Part shown: in pieces, positions 1 through 11,604 of the stretch | Numbering within the stretch: position 1 is the stretch's first letter | Layout: the number at the start of each line of letters is the position of its first letter | Assembly (NCBI GenBank): GCA_960531495.1 | Contig: OY482849.1 | Span: 33,809,736 to 33,873,735, forward strand | From: Zeus faber | Lineage: Eukaryota > Chordata > Actinopteri > Zeiformes > Zeidae | Length of the DNA: 64,000 nucleotides | Direction: 5' to 3' | Program-made: the position numbers and the translations under genes | Notes under the pieces: model-generated | Database searches by the model: none | Told to the model about the DNA's origin: nothing | What the model saw: only the letters and a program-made list of their open reading frames with translations

Positions 1-760
1 GTATGATCGGCCGCTTGGCTCAAACTCATCCTGTTAAATGACCGCTGAGAGAGCCACGGACTCCCCCTACTTTTAAGAGGTTTATGTGATAAATCTGTGT
101 CGCCCCCTGCCTGTCAGACTGTTCAACCTCATAATTGACCTTGCTAACCCGTCATGTGACCACAAAAGGCCCTTGCCACTTCGCGAGCAATTTAGAGCTA
201 GATGTAGGGAGCAACACTAACACCTTGTCTCCCAGTGCAAATTGTCTGAGTCGAGCCCCCCGGTCGTATAAGAGGCGCTGACGTTCCTGAGCCTGGAGCA
301 AATTCTTCCGTGATAATGGCCGAATCAGCGCGTGTAACTTTGCTCACAGGTCCATAACAAACTGTATTTCATTCTTACTGGTGCTAGGACCTTCCTCCCA
401 GTTTTGTTTAATTAGGTCTCCTGCCAAAGAATAGTTCAAAGGGAGAAAATCCTGTGGAAGCCTGGGGAACCTCCCGCACCACAAACAGGGGGCCAACCAC
501 TTGTCCCAATTCGAATCATGTTTCTCAGTGTTTTATTAAACTGCTCCACCAGGCCATCAAGTCTGGGGATGGTAAGCGCTGGTCCAAATTGAGCGGATGC
601 CCAGTAACTCGTAAAGCTCCCTCAGTGTACATGACATAAAGTTTGTGCCCCGGTCGGTCAGGATTTCCTTTGGAATCCCGACTCGGGAGATGACCTGAAA
701 CAGCGCTGTAATACTGCTGGGGGAGAGAACCGGCGGGCCGCGTTCCATCTGAGGACAGTC
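1..760 (-). pseudogene. Ty3/gypsy retrotransposon, integrase C-terminal half (truncated by window edge)
   Basis: Reading the minus strand from about 748 downwards gives an integrase core: GIPKEILTDRGTNFMS contains the second catalytic Asp, and TSAYHPQT is the classical motif before the catalytic Glu region. Further along come fragments typical of the C-terminal part of fish gypsy pol, for example NLLQAQERQRLLYDRGARLR, KVLVLLPTSSSKLLAKWQGP and QIYHINLLKV. Stops and frame changes interrupt the reading near 350-560. The element runs off the left edge of the window, so its 3' LTR is not visible. Integrase inserts the element cDNA into the genome; this copy is dead. It differs from the chromodomain gypsy elements at 33 kb and 51 kb. 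Confidence 0.85.
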
Positions 761-1596
761 ATGGCGGTCGTGGCCAGGCCGCCCGGAGTGTCCGCACCCC
801 TGCCCAGACGTTTGCGCAGCACCGCCACGGGAGCAATCCCGCGTAGGTCCTGGGGTCGGACGTAGCTCCTACCCTGGCATTGTCCTCAGGGAAACCGCTG
901 GGGACTAGGGACCTGGGAAACCCCGCGTGGGTCCTGGGGACGGACGCGGGTCTTAGCCTCTGGCCGGCTTCTGGTCGGTGACGGCGGGCCGGCGGCTGGT
1001 TACGGCGTGCTCCAGGGAGCTCACTCTGGCGAGGCGCTCCCCAGCTGGCAGCGGAGGTACTCCCACTCGTTCTCTATCTCCACTAGGCATTTCCACAGTC
1101 AGCGGATAGACTCCAGGGCGGCACCTTTTACTCTGCGCCTGCCCCTCCCAGATCCTGTCGTCTGCACCACTTGTGGGAGTTTCTTCCCACAGAGGCTTCA
1201 GGCAGGGAGACTGAGTCTTTTTGGCCGTGGTGCTCCAATATGGCTTGCGATTAATTTTTCAGTCTCTGGCACGCAGGCCACAATTATACATACATCTCTG
1301 AGGATATATTATTAATGTTGCAAATAGTCCTCTCGGGTACAGGAGGATTAGCGTTCCACTCCTGGGCTGCTCACAAGCCGTGCGCCCTTCTCCCTCTGTA
1401 AGAGACAAAACATTAAGAAAACTCCCTGCATTGATTTGGACCAATTCGAGGCAGCTTGGTGGCCTATAAGGAACAATCAAAAATTGCACACTAAACGGCA
1501 ATCGCAATATTGGTCAGATTTTTGGTCTTTATTTTCCCAAATCGTTCAGCCCTAGTTAAATATCATAATTTTATCTTAAAGTGTATTCTCAATTGG
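761..1596. other. Unassigned stretch; GC-rich repeat-like part then hAT-MITE-like end
   Basis: No gene is recognised. Positions 825-960 contain two imperfect direct copies of a GC-rich unit (cgcgtaggtcctggggtcgg and cgcgtgggtcctggggacgg). About 1490-1555 reads like the end of a common fish non-autonomous element (gcaatattggtcag followed by cccaaatcgttcagccctag). Open frames on both strands here look incidental. Confidence 0.4.
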
Positions 1597-1762
1597 GTCA
1601 TCCTGGTGGCTCAACTAGATAAGTGTGTGTACCATATATAACAGCTGCAGTGACCCAGATTCCGACCTGCGGCCATTTGCTGCATGTCTCTCTTGCCCCC
1701 CCCCCCCCCCTCTCTGTTTCCTGTCTCTCTCCAATAAAGGTAAAAATAATAAATAAAAATGG
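1597..1762 (+). mobile_element. tRNA-derived SINE, degraded
   Basis: The element starts with a tRNA-like head (ctggtggctcaactagataa), followed by gcctgcggccatttgctgca-type body sequence, a C tract and tctctctccaataaaggtaa at the 3' end. This body and tail arrangement is common in spiny-rayed fish SINEs. The B-box region (cagattccgacctgcggcc) is decayed relative to GGTTCGANNCC. No protein is encoded; mobilisation would have depended on a partner LINE. Confidence 0.6.
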
Positions 1763-1817
1763 ATTCTCAAAGATATTAGGATTTTTGTGGGAGAACACAT
1801 GGAGAGTTTATTATTGA

Positions 1818-2010
1818 GAGAGAGGCTGAGCCTGTAGCCAGCATCTCAACTGAACAGATGGAAGCAGAAGTAGATCCAAAAGATCCAGCTGCTGCTTTGG
1901 AACCAAGTGGTGCTGAGCAGCCCCTTTCTTCCACTGTTCTGAACATGAGACTGAAGACAGTGATGGAGGTTCAGAGGAGACCACAGAACCTTCGTCAGGT
2001 AAAGCCTGGT
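1818..2010 (+). pseudogene. Possible remnant of the acidic linker region of a fish C2H2 zinc-finger gene
   Basis: The plus strand reads MEAEVDPKDPAAALEPSGAE in one frame. About 25 codons later, in another frame, it reads SEHETEDSDGGSEETTEPSS. Fish multi-C2H2 genes commonly carry an acidic segment of this style (Q-M-E-T-E-A-D-G-E-D, then P-E-T-E-D-S-D) just before the fingers, so I infer a frameshifted remnant of such an exon. It ends in tcag|gtaaag, a plausible donor. It lies upstream of the KEE-type exon at 5331, which is the wrong order for a single gene, so it may belong to a neighbouring lost paralogue. This is tentative. Confidence 0.35.
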
Positions 2011-2320
2011 TTATACCGGCTCATACACACTGGGCACCACTGTCTGGAGGAGAGACAAAAAAAAACCTCTGCTCTAGTTCTTTGAGTTAAGTTTATGTTT
2101 TTCCTTTTCCATTCAAGTAAGAAAATAAGGAGATTATATAAATCGAAATCTTTCTCTGTGAGAATATATTATGAGATTTGAATATTGAGTGGCAAGCATG
2201 TGCGGGGGAGCACATTCCCCTTTGCCCCTTGATGCCCTATTGACCCCATGGTGCCCTTTTTATCAGCCGTGTTATTTTTTGTAGATGGTGTATTATGTAA
2301 TTTATTATTAAAATTACATG

Positions 2321-2610
2321 ATGGTGTGGTTTGAGCAGCCACACCTGACCTGGATCTAGGTAATTGGTGGATCAAGGATCAGAGTGGCTGCATACCTGTT
2401 GCTCATTGGTTGGTCTAACGAGTAGCAGATAAACCCCCATCCCCACACTCACTCAGGCGAGGAGCTTGTGTCATGACACATCTCTATCTGCTCCTGGGCT
2501 AATTCCAACTAGCCTTCTCCCTACAATGAACTGGTATGTCTACAACCCTATCTTCTGTGTCTTTGTGCCGGAGGTCCCTGAAAACACCACTTGGGTGGTG
2601 GGTGGTAGGC
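2321..2610 (+). repeat. LTR-like dispersed repeat, copy 1 (pair with 46094-46364)
   Basis: About 285 bp match a second copy at 46094-46364 in the same orientation. Shared blocks include ccacacctgacctggatcta, tgctcctgg, and the end block ccctgaaaacaccacttggg. A polyadenylation-like signal (acaatgaactgg here, acaataaactgg in copy 2) lies about 80 bp before the 3' end. This suggests a solo LTR, but no coding sequence of the parent element is present in the window. Confidence 0.6.
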
Positions 2611-2839
2611 AAAAACCACCTGCCACCCAAACTGTGTGGGAACTGTGATCAGATTTAAATGACAATTATTGGACATTTTGATCTGATTTTGAGGATTAGA
2701 AAATTCAATGCAAAAACTTTTTACTTGCAAATGCAAAAACTTTTTTTTAAAATTTGACAGACGGGCCGGGTCAGCACAAGATGCATACATATCAAACATA
2801 AACAGAAAAAAAGCATTACAGTGTTAATACACTTACCTT
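2611..2839. other. Short AT-rich stretch at the 3' side of the hAT element
   Basis: Nothing coding is recognised. It includes agacgggccgggtcagcaca near 2758, which may be related to the subterminal cgggccgg motif at the other end of the hAT element (5220). No clear left terminal inverted repeat could be found, so the left end of the hAT element is undefined. Confidence 0.4.
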
Positions 2840-5054
2840 TTAGTGGGAACAGTGTTGTTGATCACCCATGTTTGCCAGTGCATCGGAGTCTGGTGTTAGT
2901 TTTGTTTTGGCAATTCACAGAACAGATCTGAGGTGTTCATCACTCAACTGGGATCTGTGGGGCGTTTTGTTGGTGTTCATCACACTAAAAGTCTGTTCAC
3001 ACACATACGTAGAGCCAAACAACACCAGCATCCTCTGTGCCATCTTCTGGATATTTGGAAATTTGGCTGCGCTTAATGAAGCATAAAACTCATCCAGTTT
3101 AAGAGAGTTGAACTTCTCCTTTAAGATGGTGTCACATTGGAGATCAATCAGTTCCAGTTTCAGGGTCTTGTGAGAAGGGACATGCCCAGCTAAAGTGACT
3201 TGTCAATTTTTCCAAAATCAGAGAACCGACGGCAGAATTCTTCATGCAGGTCCTCCAGTGATTTCTGTATTTTTTCACATGTTGCAGGGCCTCTTTCATC
3301 GTAACCAGTGTGGGGAAATGAGTGGATGACTTGTTTGACATTTGCTTTGAGGGTAAAGCTAGCTTGGTTTTGAAGGCTCTGACGTTTGTATACGTTTCAT
3401 GCACAAACTGGTCTTTCTCTTGTAGCTTCACGTTCAGTTCATTCATGTGTGTCAGTATGTCCACAGCAAAAGCTAAATCACAAATCCAATCTGTGTCACT
3501 CAGCTCAGGAAACTTGTCAGCATTCTCAAGTATCTCCAAAAATGGCGCAGTGCATTGCACTGCTGCCTCACAGCAAGAAGGTCCTGGGTTCGATTCCCGC
3601 CTGGGGCGCTGTTGGCACCGTGCTCCGGTGGATTATCTCCCAAATAGGAGCCTTTCTGTGTGGAGTTTGCATGTTCTCCCCGTGCTCACATGGGGTTTCC
3701 TCCACCTCACGTCAGTAAAGACCCCCCTCAAAAACATGCACCCATCATCGTCTGACCAGCGATGGACACTTATCATCTGGTCCCCGGGCGCGTCCACGAA
3801 TGCTGCCCACTGCTCCTGGCTGTGGCCCCGGAGGAAGGACAAGCCAGGATGGGTTAAATGCAGAGGAACTATTTCACCGGCCACCATCAAAAGCATGTGC
3901 GTGTGTGTGTGTGCAAGCATGTGTTGTAGTGTCGTGTGTTGTGTGACAAATAAAGACTGTTTCTACTGTTTCTTCTAAAATTGAGAATCTCGTGTTTGAG
4001 CTCCCACACTTGTTGACATACTTTCCCCAAACTTAACCAGCGGACATTAGAATGGTAAAGCAAGTCCCTGTGATCAGCGTCAGTTTCTTCAAGAAACTTA
4101 ATAAACTGACAATGGAGAAGTCCCCTCGCTCGAATAAAGTTAACAAGTTTTACATCTGGCTTCACCATGTGGTCAAGCTGCAATCTGGATTTACACAGTG
4201 CTTCCTGGTGAATTATGCAGTGTAGAAAAATTACCTCCTGCTCAGGGTTTTCCTCTTTCACCCTCCCCTGGATTCTTTTGAGCAGTCCGACGTTTTTTCC
4301 CGTCAGATTTGGCGATCCATCTGTGGTAACGTTGGCGAGCGTACTCCAAGGTAGCTTGTGCCTCTTGATGACCACTGACACACTGTCATACAAGTCCTCT
4401 CCCCGTGTTTTCCATTTTAGGGATTCCATGGCCAAAAAATCCTCCGTTATCTCAAAATTGCCATCAATCCCTCTGATAAAAATTAAAAGCTGAGCAGTGT
4501 CCTTTATGTCATTACTTTCGTCCAGTGCCAAAGAATATAATGTAAATGACTTCGCTTTTTTATTTAGCCTGCGAGCTAAGTCTTCGTCAATTAGTTCAAC
4601 ACGGCGAGTCACTGTCCTGCGTAATAAGCTAATTTTTTCAAATTTGTTCTTGCTCCCAGGACGAAAGATTCCTGCTGTCTTTATCATGCACTCTTTGAGA
4701 AATTCCCCTTCAGAGAAAGGCTTGCTGGCTTTTGCTAATTTGAATACCAGCAAATAACTTGCCTTCGTGCTTGATTCTTGGATGGCAGTTTGTCGGATAA
4801 AGGTGTTTTGCCGAGCCTGCAAGCCAGCTGCCAACCTCTGAACGGTAGCCGTCCGTTCTTGCGTTGATTGGTTGTTAGCGTATTTAGCACACAGAAAAGT
4901 GACGGCTGATGTTGTATTCCTTTAAAACCGTAATAGTTTCTTGGCAAATAAGACATGCAGCTTTTGACCGGACAGTAAAAAAGTATTTAGTTGTCCATTC
5001 CTTATTAAACACTCGGCACTCACTGTCGACTTTTCTTTTCTTTGGCCCACTCAT
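2840..5054 (-). pseudogene. hAT-superfamily transposase pseudogene (GTF2IRD2/ZBED-like type), split by a SINE
   Basis: The start is placed at the ATG at 5054-5052 (MSGPKKRKVDSE); the stop is at 2842-2840. In order the reading shows a BED-like zinc-finger start (CLICQETI), a frameshift near 4890, a hAT catalytic core (LDESNDIKDTAQLLIFIRGI, then TTDGSPNLTG, then HCIIHQEALC, and VRWLSLGKV), a SINE insertion at 3543-3975, more core sequence (FPELSDTDWICDLAFAVDI), and the C-terminal dimerisation domain (LFGSTYVCEQTFSVMN, then RSQLSDEHLRSVLRIA). The length of about 600 residues is normal for domesticated and mobile members of this family. The right terminal inverted repeat cccacccctg ends at 5266. 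The frameshift and the SINE make it non-functional. Confidence 0.88.
3543..3976 (+). mobile_element. tRNA-derived SINE (V-SINE-like), inserted in the hAT transposase
   Basis: The head contains an RNA polymerase III B box (ggttcgattcc near 3586) after ggtcctg, and the body contains gtggagtttgcatgttctcc. The 3' end is gacaaataaagactgtttct. A closely related copy lies on the opposite strand at 13355-13770 and shares nearly the whole length. Transposase coding sequence continues on both sides, so this is an insertion. Confidence 0.8.
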
Positions 5055-5251
5055 TGTTGCAGATGGGTTCAGAGAAGTAGCAGAGTAATAACAAAGAGTA
5101 GCTCGGGCGCCGCAAAATCAAGTCGCTGCGCCTAATGCACCACCTGGTGGAAATGCCAGGCATTACAGGTCAAGGTGAAATGAATGCAGTCATAATTATG
5201 AAATCTGCACCAATCTTCGGCGGGCCGGATTAAACAGACCAACGGGCCGTA

Positions 5252-5266
5252 GGTTGCCCACCCCTG
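5252..5266. repeat. Right terminal inverted repeat of the hAT element
   Basis: On the minus strand the element begins caggggtgggcaacc, the terminus typical of hAT elements of the Charlie type. The flanking bases gtgtagac (5267-5274) would be one copy of the 8-bp target duplication, but its partner was not found on the left. Confidence 0.6.
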
Positions 5267-5330
5267 GTGTAGACAGAAGTACGCACAATTGCTAAGGTTT
5301 TACACATCGTTCTGTGTGTTTGTATTTCAG

Positions 5331-5380
5331 TGTTGCCCCAAGAGCTCCAGCCGCTCGCTGTCTGTAAAGAGGAGCTTCCA
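5331..5380 (+). pseudogene. Truncated exon of a fish C2H2 zinc-finger gene (KEE-type exon)
   Basis: A good acceptor (tgtttgtatttcag) ends at 5330. The exon reads LPQELQPLAVCKEELP, matching the widespread fish zinc-finger gene exon of form D-V-Q-Q-L-x-V-x-K-E-E-x-P that precedes the acidic linker and the finger array. The reading is cut at 5381 by part of a gypsy LTR. The finger array of the probable same gene begins 1.5 kb downstream at 6854 on the same strand. Confidence 0.6.
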
Positions 5381-5549
5381 TCTGGTGCAAGCATCGAAAA
5401 CAATCTGGCAATGGGTGACTGGTGGGAGAGGCATATATAGTAGTTAGATTACAGATCGGGAACAGCTGTGTGCGCAGGTGAATGGAGTTGGACTAATGGG
5501 ACAGGTAAGGAGAGGGAGGGGAAAGTAGAAGAAGGCGGAGATCATGACA
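5381..5549 (-). mobile_element. Partial gypsy LTR (5' half), related to the element at 50.8-54.3 kb
   Basis: The first about 50 bp (tctggtgcaagcatcgaaaa and onward) match 54289-54330 almost base for base. The far end reads, on the minus strand, TGTCATGATCTCCGCC, a typical LTR start. This piece carries the LTR start, while the 54056-54330 piece carries the LTR end (cgttaca on the minus strand), so the two are complementary halves of one LTR type that overlap by about 50 bp. Confidence 0.65.
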
Positions 5550-5935
5550 CAGACAACCTCAGTCAGGTAAGTTTGTATTTTTTTTCCTACCAAGCTGTTG
5601 ACCGGCTGAATGTCAGCAGCAACTTCATCAATTGTTGATCCCCCATTTATAAAAATAAGCAAAATGATATGAACACTACATATTCCCAACACTGATTAAA
5701 CTTTATTGACATTTATAATTTGGTAAAATCATTGAGGGTTTACTAAAGTACGGTGGCCCTGAAAGCTCAGCGCACTGCAACTTAAGAAAACACATGCAAA
5801 TAGACAAAATGCAGGCAAATTAAGAAAAACACAAAGCCACATTACGGAAGTGAGCCACACCATATGCACTGATTTATCTGCAATAAAATGTATTAAACTA
5901 AATTATTTTATGTCTTTAATTATATTTTTATATTT
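5550..5935. other. Unassigned intergenic or intronic sequence
   Basis: No gene, RNA or element is recognised. A possible donor (cagtcag|gtaagttt) lies at 5572, but no matching reading frame is convincing. Confidence 0.4.
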
Positions 5936-6028
5936 CTGTTGTTGCTGCTGTTGCTGCTGTTTCTGTTGATGCTGTTGTTTCTGTTGTTGCTGCTGTTTCA
6001 GTTGTTGTTTCTGTTGTTATTGCTGTTG

Positions 6029-6060
<32 letters not shown>

Positions 6061-6285
6061 TCTGTTGTTTCTGCTGTTTCTGTTGTTGTTTCTGTTGTTG
6101 CTGCTACTGTTGTTGTTGTTGATTCTGTTGTTGCTGTTTGTGCTTTTATTGTTGTTTCTGTGGCTGCTGCTGCTGTGGTTGTTGTTTTCTGTTGTTGCTG
6201 CTGCTGTTGTTGCTGTTGTTTTTGCTGCTACTGTTGTAGTTGTTTTTGTTGTTGTTGCTGCTGCTTTTGTTGTTGCTGTGGGTTC
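5936..6285. repeat. CTG/TTG-rich imperfect trinucleotide-hexanucleotide repeat
   Basis: About 350 bp of interleaved gttgctgctg and gtttctgttg units. The polyleucine and polyserine/asparagine open frames that it generates on both strands are low-complexity artefacts. The same repeat type recurs at 39380-40690. Confidence 0.9.
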
Positions 6286-6420
6286 AGAGGCATTCTTTTG
6301 AAATGACCAGCGGACAACAATGTTTTTTCTTTGATTGTATTTTTTTGTAAACCGCATTGTATTTCCCTGGTATGAAATGCGCTTTATAAATAACGTGTGA
6401 CGTGACTTGACTTGACTTAT
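6286..6420 (+). repeat. Unique tail following the CTG repeat; repeated at 40670-40812
   Basis: The block from ggcattcttttg through ccctggtatgaaatg to tgacttgacttgac is shared with 40680-40812 in the same orientation. The form ataaataa...gtgacttgacttgac resembles the 3' tails of fish retroposons ending in a short tandem motif, so the CTG-rich part may belong to the same mobile unit. Confidence 0.6.
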
Positions 6421-6853
6421 ACATTATAACCTGGAGCCGCAACTATTACAGACCAATCGCGCCACCCTAGACCACCGTGCCCAAATCCTCCATCTGCTTA
6501 CTTCATGCAATTAATAAATCTAAAAAACTACTTTCATATCAATCCACAGTTTTTCTTTAAACTGTTTAAACTAGTTACTGTTTTCAGCAGCTGCTGTTAC
6601 ATGTGTAGTCTCCAAAGATTCAGTCTTTGGTCCAAGTTTATTCTCTCTGCACTTGCATTCCCTGTTTGTAATATATTCCGTTTTAGTCTCACTCCTATGA
6701 CGATGACACACAATTGCACCTATTTGCAGCCAGCCGGGGATTACTGTAAATTTACCCTCTTTTTCTGTGATCAGCCTTTAATCAAGATCCTAAATTATTT
6801 GTGCCCTCTCTGACTTGTTTTATAATCCACTCATATCTTTCTTTCTCTCTTAG
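6421..6853. other. Probable intron before the zinc-finger exon
   Basis: No coding content is recognised. The segment ends in a pyrimidine-rich tract (tttctttctctcttag) that makes a strong acceptor for the finger exon at 6854. Confidence 0.5.
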
Positions 6854-7830
<977 letters not shown>

Positions 7831-8202
7831 CTATGCAGAATGTTGGTCCCTGAACTACTGGTACCAGGTGGGTGGTCCCCGAGCACTGCACTGAGTGCCT
7901 TTTCACATCATGAACCTATTAGAGAAACTTCCCAAAGAGTATGTGGAATGTTCAAATTGGATAACACGACCGGATGACATCAGTTCTTCCTTTTTTTAAA
8001 TGGAATTGCATTTTTTGCAGCACTCTAACCACCTTGCGTCCAAAAGGCTGAACAGACCAAGGCGATGATAGCTAGGGTTAGGTCCAGGAAAACTAGAACT
8101 ACAATTGGTCACGTGGCCACTTCCTGTCATAGTTATGGCAGTAAATGAGGGAGGAAAGGAGAGGGATGCAACCAGGAGGGTGCTGGGTTGAGTTCGAAGC
8201 AG
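7831..8202. other. Probable former 3' UTR of the zinc-finger gene
   Basis: No coding content or known repeat is recognised between the last finger remnant and the microsatellite. Confidence 0.35.
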
Positions 8203-8224
8203 TGGTGGTGGTGGTGGTGGTGGT

Positions 8225-8320
<96 letters not shown>
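8203..8320. repeat. (GGT)n followed by (GT)n microsatellite
   Basis: A short ggt run (8203-8226) leads into about 95 bp of almost pure gt. Polyhistidine-threonine and valine-cysteine open frames across it are artefacts. Confidence 0.97.
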
Positions 8321-8321
<1 letters not shown>

Positions 8322-8384
8322 GGTGTCCACCAGTGAGTGTATATGACTTATCCCAATTGGTTCTGGTGTATAAGGGCGGTATTA

Positions 8385-8760
8385 TGTTGTGGCGCCTCCA
8401 AGCAGTGGAAAGGCCATCCGGCTGCCCCCCGGCCAACCATGCCCCCATACAACCCGCCAGCAACCCGCCACCCCAGTACAACGCAGTGCTCAATGTGTTC
8501 TGTTGGCAAATGCAGTTAAAATTGCGGGGTGTATGGGTGCGAGTCCTTCAGGCAAGTCGAACCCAAATTACTCGCACCCCCCCTGCCCCGCAGACCCTGA
8601 TCTGGTGGAGTGATGTTCGGAGTAGGATGGTGTGTAAGTGTATATGTTCTAAGCTAATATGAGTGGGACAGACGAGAAGCACGCTGGGGCAGGAGCATGA
8701 CAGGCAAGATGGAAGCTGCCCGCCGCATCCCCACCCACATAGCTCACCCATCCCCCAAGC
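8385..8760 (-). repeat. GC-rich dispersed repeat, copy 1
   Basis: On the minus strand this matches copies at 38056-38640 and 61180-62150. Shared blocks include the inverted motif ggggtgcgagt/actcgcacccc around a loop containing aagtcgaac-type sequence, ttttaactgc, and cattgagcactg. The similarity seems to fade towards 8900. The parent element is not identified; a LINE untranslated region is one possibility. Confidence 0.55.
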
Positions 8761-8899
8761 CCTAGGCCTATTGTGTGGTGTATGTACTACGTGGAGTATG
8801 AGCTTTGGCACTGGGAGACAAAGGCGAAGCACGACCAGATTGGTGCAGGCTCGCAGCAGGCCAGGGAGCTACCCCGCGGACCCCACCCCAGACCCGACC

Positions 8900-10515
8900 G
8901 CGTCCTAGCACACCCACCTCCCGTACCTGGTGGCAGGTACCGGGTTTCACAGAGAAACTCACATTGTCCATGTCCAACCAGGGAGTTTATCGACTTGAGT
9001 GACCGAACTGGAGTCAGATTGCTGTTGCGCATAAAGCAATAACAAGTGGACCTTTCATAACTTCATTTTTGTGGGGTGGGGGAGGTGGCTTCTCCACACA
9101 TGGTGTACACAAATGTACACATGCAGGAAAACGCCTAAATCTAAAAGCATTAAAACATTATTTTGGAGCCTCCCCTGTGCGTTTCAGGACTTCTCTCAGT
9201 AATTCCCTCTTGCAGTCCATGCCAGGGGCGTGTATGGTGTGCACAGTCTGGATTGGAGACCAAAATCTATCATCTATCAGTACGGCATGCGCGCAACCCT
9301 GAGGAACACTTGCTCGTGCGGTTCTGATGCAGAAACAAAAAGCGACACCAAATAGATTGTCTCATTGAGAGCTGGTACAATTAAAGCGCATTTATAAGGG
9401 CTGTCATGATTAGTCTTTCCAGTGATCTGTAAATAATATTTGCATGCTTATTCTGTATTTCTGTTAACACAAGTGCAACTATTAAGCAGTGATCTTGGTA
9501 TGCAGTTGTTGATTCACACAAAAGGAGCAAAGTTGGAGACCAACAGTATGATTCACCCAGTAGTTTTGTAGCTTACTACAACACAATTTAAATCTGTCTA
9601 TAGTAATTTATGTGATACTAGACGACCATTCAGTCAAAGTCAACTGATGTTTGAAATCAACGGAGTACAGACAGATGTTATTGACACCCAACCACCACCC
9701 TGGGTAACCCCTTTCCCACTGCGCCAACGTCATCAGTGGGGAAAGAAAAAACCTGGGTCCATGACCGGGGTCCGGGTCAAATGACCCTGCAATGGACACA
9801 GGTTTCAATCGGCTCCACCTCCGATCGGCTCTGATGTGAACAGGACACCCGTGTCGACCCACTCATTTTGGCCCCTTACCGGGGCGATGTGACACACGTT
9901 GAAGTTCCATGCGTTGGCCCATTAATAGACAGGAATATCCGTGTGTCATTCGATCATCTAATATTACATTTAGAATCCAAAATCAAAATCAGAAGTGATT
10001 TGACTTTTTTCCTGCACAGGGGACCATGAAATGTTTTGGGAATGGGGATCGCTCAGTGGGGAGCACAGCGGAGAATGACCACGCTCCCTGCTGGGCTCCG
10101 AGTCACTCCAGCATTGCCCCAAGCTGGTATCCGAACAGGGGGAGTGTGTCTGCTCCCAGCCGCCGAAAGACCGGCCAGTGCACTTGCGCAGCAGAAGCAG
10201 CATGGAGTATCCATGCTGCATCCATCCATGCCCGAGCACCTGCCCCACAGACCCCACTCTGACCTTCCTATCAGACCCGATCACCAGTGGTTACTCGAAA
10301 GCTCTGAGCAGAGAGGGGGAGAGCCTCTGCCCCCTCTCTCTCTCCCTCTCGTCCCCCTCCGCTCCAGTTTCAGAACACGGTAAACTGTACTTACACTGTT
10401 TCAATGCCTGGACTTTTCCTGTCGGATGAAAAAAAGGTTCGTCATCAATGTCAGTCGCAATAGATTGAGTTGATCGCCGATAGATGATTTAGTCGTAAAT
10501 CTGCCCAAGCCTAAC
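8900..10515. other. Unassigned 1.6 kb
   Basis: No gene is recognised. Short open frames on both strands lack family motifs. A G-rich tract (gtggggtgggggaggtgg) lies at 9070. Two sections (about 9690-9890 and 10030-10300) have the GC-rich texture of non-autonomous elements, but no terminal repeats could be confirmed. Confidence 0.4.
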
Positions 10516-10624
<109 letters not shown>

Positions 10625-10699
10625 ACCAGCACCTGCTTTGACACCCTCCTGATTACATCCTTCCCCTTCTCTCCCTCCTTTACTGCCATAGCTCTCACA

Positions 10700-11150
10700 G
10701 GAAGAGACCACGTGCCAAACTGCTGTTCCAGTTTTCCTGGACTTAATTAGCTGTTTTGTCGATACATGTTGTCATCTGATGTTTCTGTGTTTATGATTTT
10801 TTCAGGTACATGTTGTTGTTCGGTTCTATGTTTATTTGTCTCACCCGTGGTGACTCTCCCTTCTCAGAGAGTAATGATGATTTGTTGTTTATAGACCAAA
10901 CATGGTAAGATGGTTATCCAAAGGGGGGTTGGTGGTGGTTCTGTATAACCAAAAACAGTGCACTTGGCATCCCAAAGGTCATTCACAGGACAGAGTTATT
11001 GCAGCAGTTCTTGATTATTATAGAATGAATAAAGAGTTGTATTGCAGATTGAGAACTTGAACTCCACTTGCAGACTAACGCTGTCCTAGATGCAATGGCA
11101 CAAATACTCTGTTATATGCCCAGCACGCAGACAGCACAGGTTGAAAAAAA
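10700..11150 (+). repeat. Diverged 450-bp duplicated block, copy 1 (pair with 40820-41248)
   Basis: Matching blocks in the same orientation include agttttcctggac, aaccaaaaac, ttattgcagcagttcttgat, and cttgcagactaac followed by gatgcaatggca. A run of A follows in both copies (11143 and 41236), as expected for a retroposed sequence. No protein family is recognised in any frame. Confidence 0.7.
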
Positions 11151-11604
11151 AAAAAAAAAATAGATTAAAAATGATGCAGTGCAACCTTATCTGGACGTTA
11201 CAGTTACTATTACAATGTCTGTCATTCACCATTACTTGGTAAAATGTGACCCACCATGTACTTAAGGATCATTTGGCGGAAACGTCATCATTTGAAAGTG
11301 GAGAATCAGAGCTTTCAAACAAGGTGTCACTTGTGCAAATCAAGCAAATATTTTCAAAGCTATGACTTGTTAATGACAAGGGTGTGGCAAACCGTGTTTC
11401 TGAGATAATCACCTCCAAAGTTTTACCCAGACCAGGTTCACTCAGCCAACTCCCACAATGCAAATGGGGTTCGCGGACAAACAAAGCCTCATGGCTTCTT
11501 AACATACTGCTGAGTGGGCCAATCACGAACAGCTCAACAACACAACTAATTTTGTTTTTAAATAAGCTTTAATTTAACAGTAAGAATATACAGTACATGT
11601 TTTA
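11151..11604. other. Unassigned stretch next to inverted repeat A
   Basis: A minus-strand open frame of 85 codons (11269-11526) is present, but it has no recognisable family motif. It abuts the inverted-repeat element at 11605. Confidence 0.4.

Noticed and set aside
3580-3600. tRNA gene from B-box match
   Set aside because: The B box belongs to a SINE head; no cloverleaf can be drawn. The same holds for 13690, 16155 and 54890.
5939-6357. Polyleucine (plus) and Asn/Ser/Thr (minus) frames
   Set aside because: Pure translation of a CTG/TTG-rich repeat.
7996-8662. Frames with long His-Thr or Val-Cys runs
   Set aside because: Translation of the GT microsatellite; flanking parts lack family similarity.
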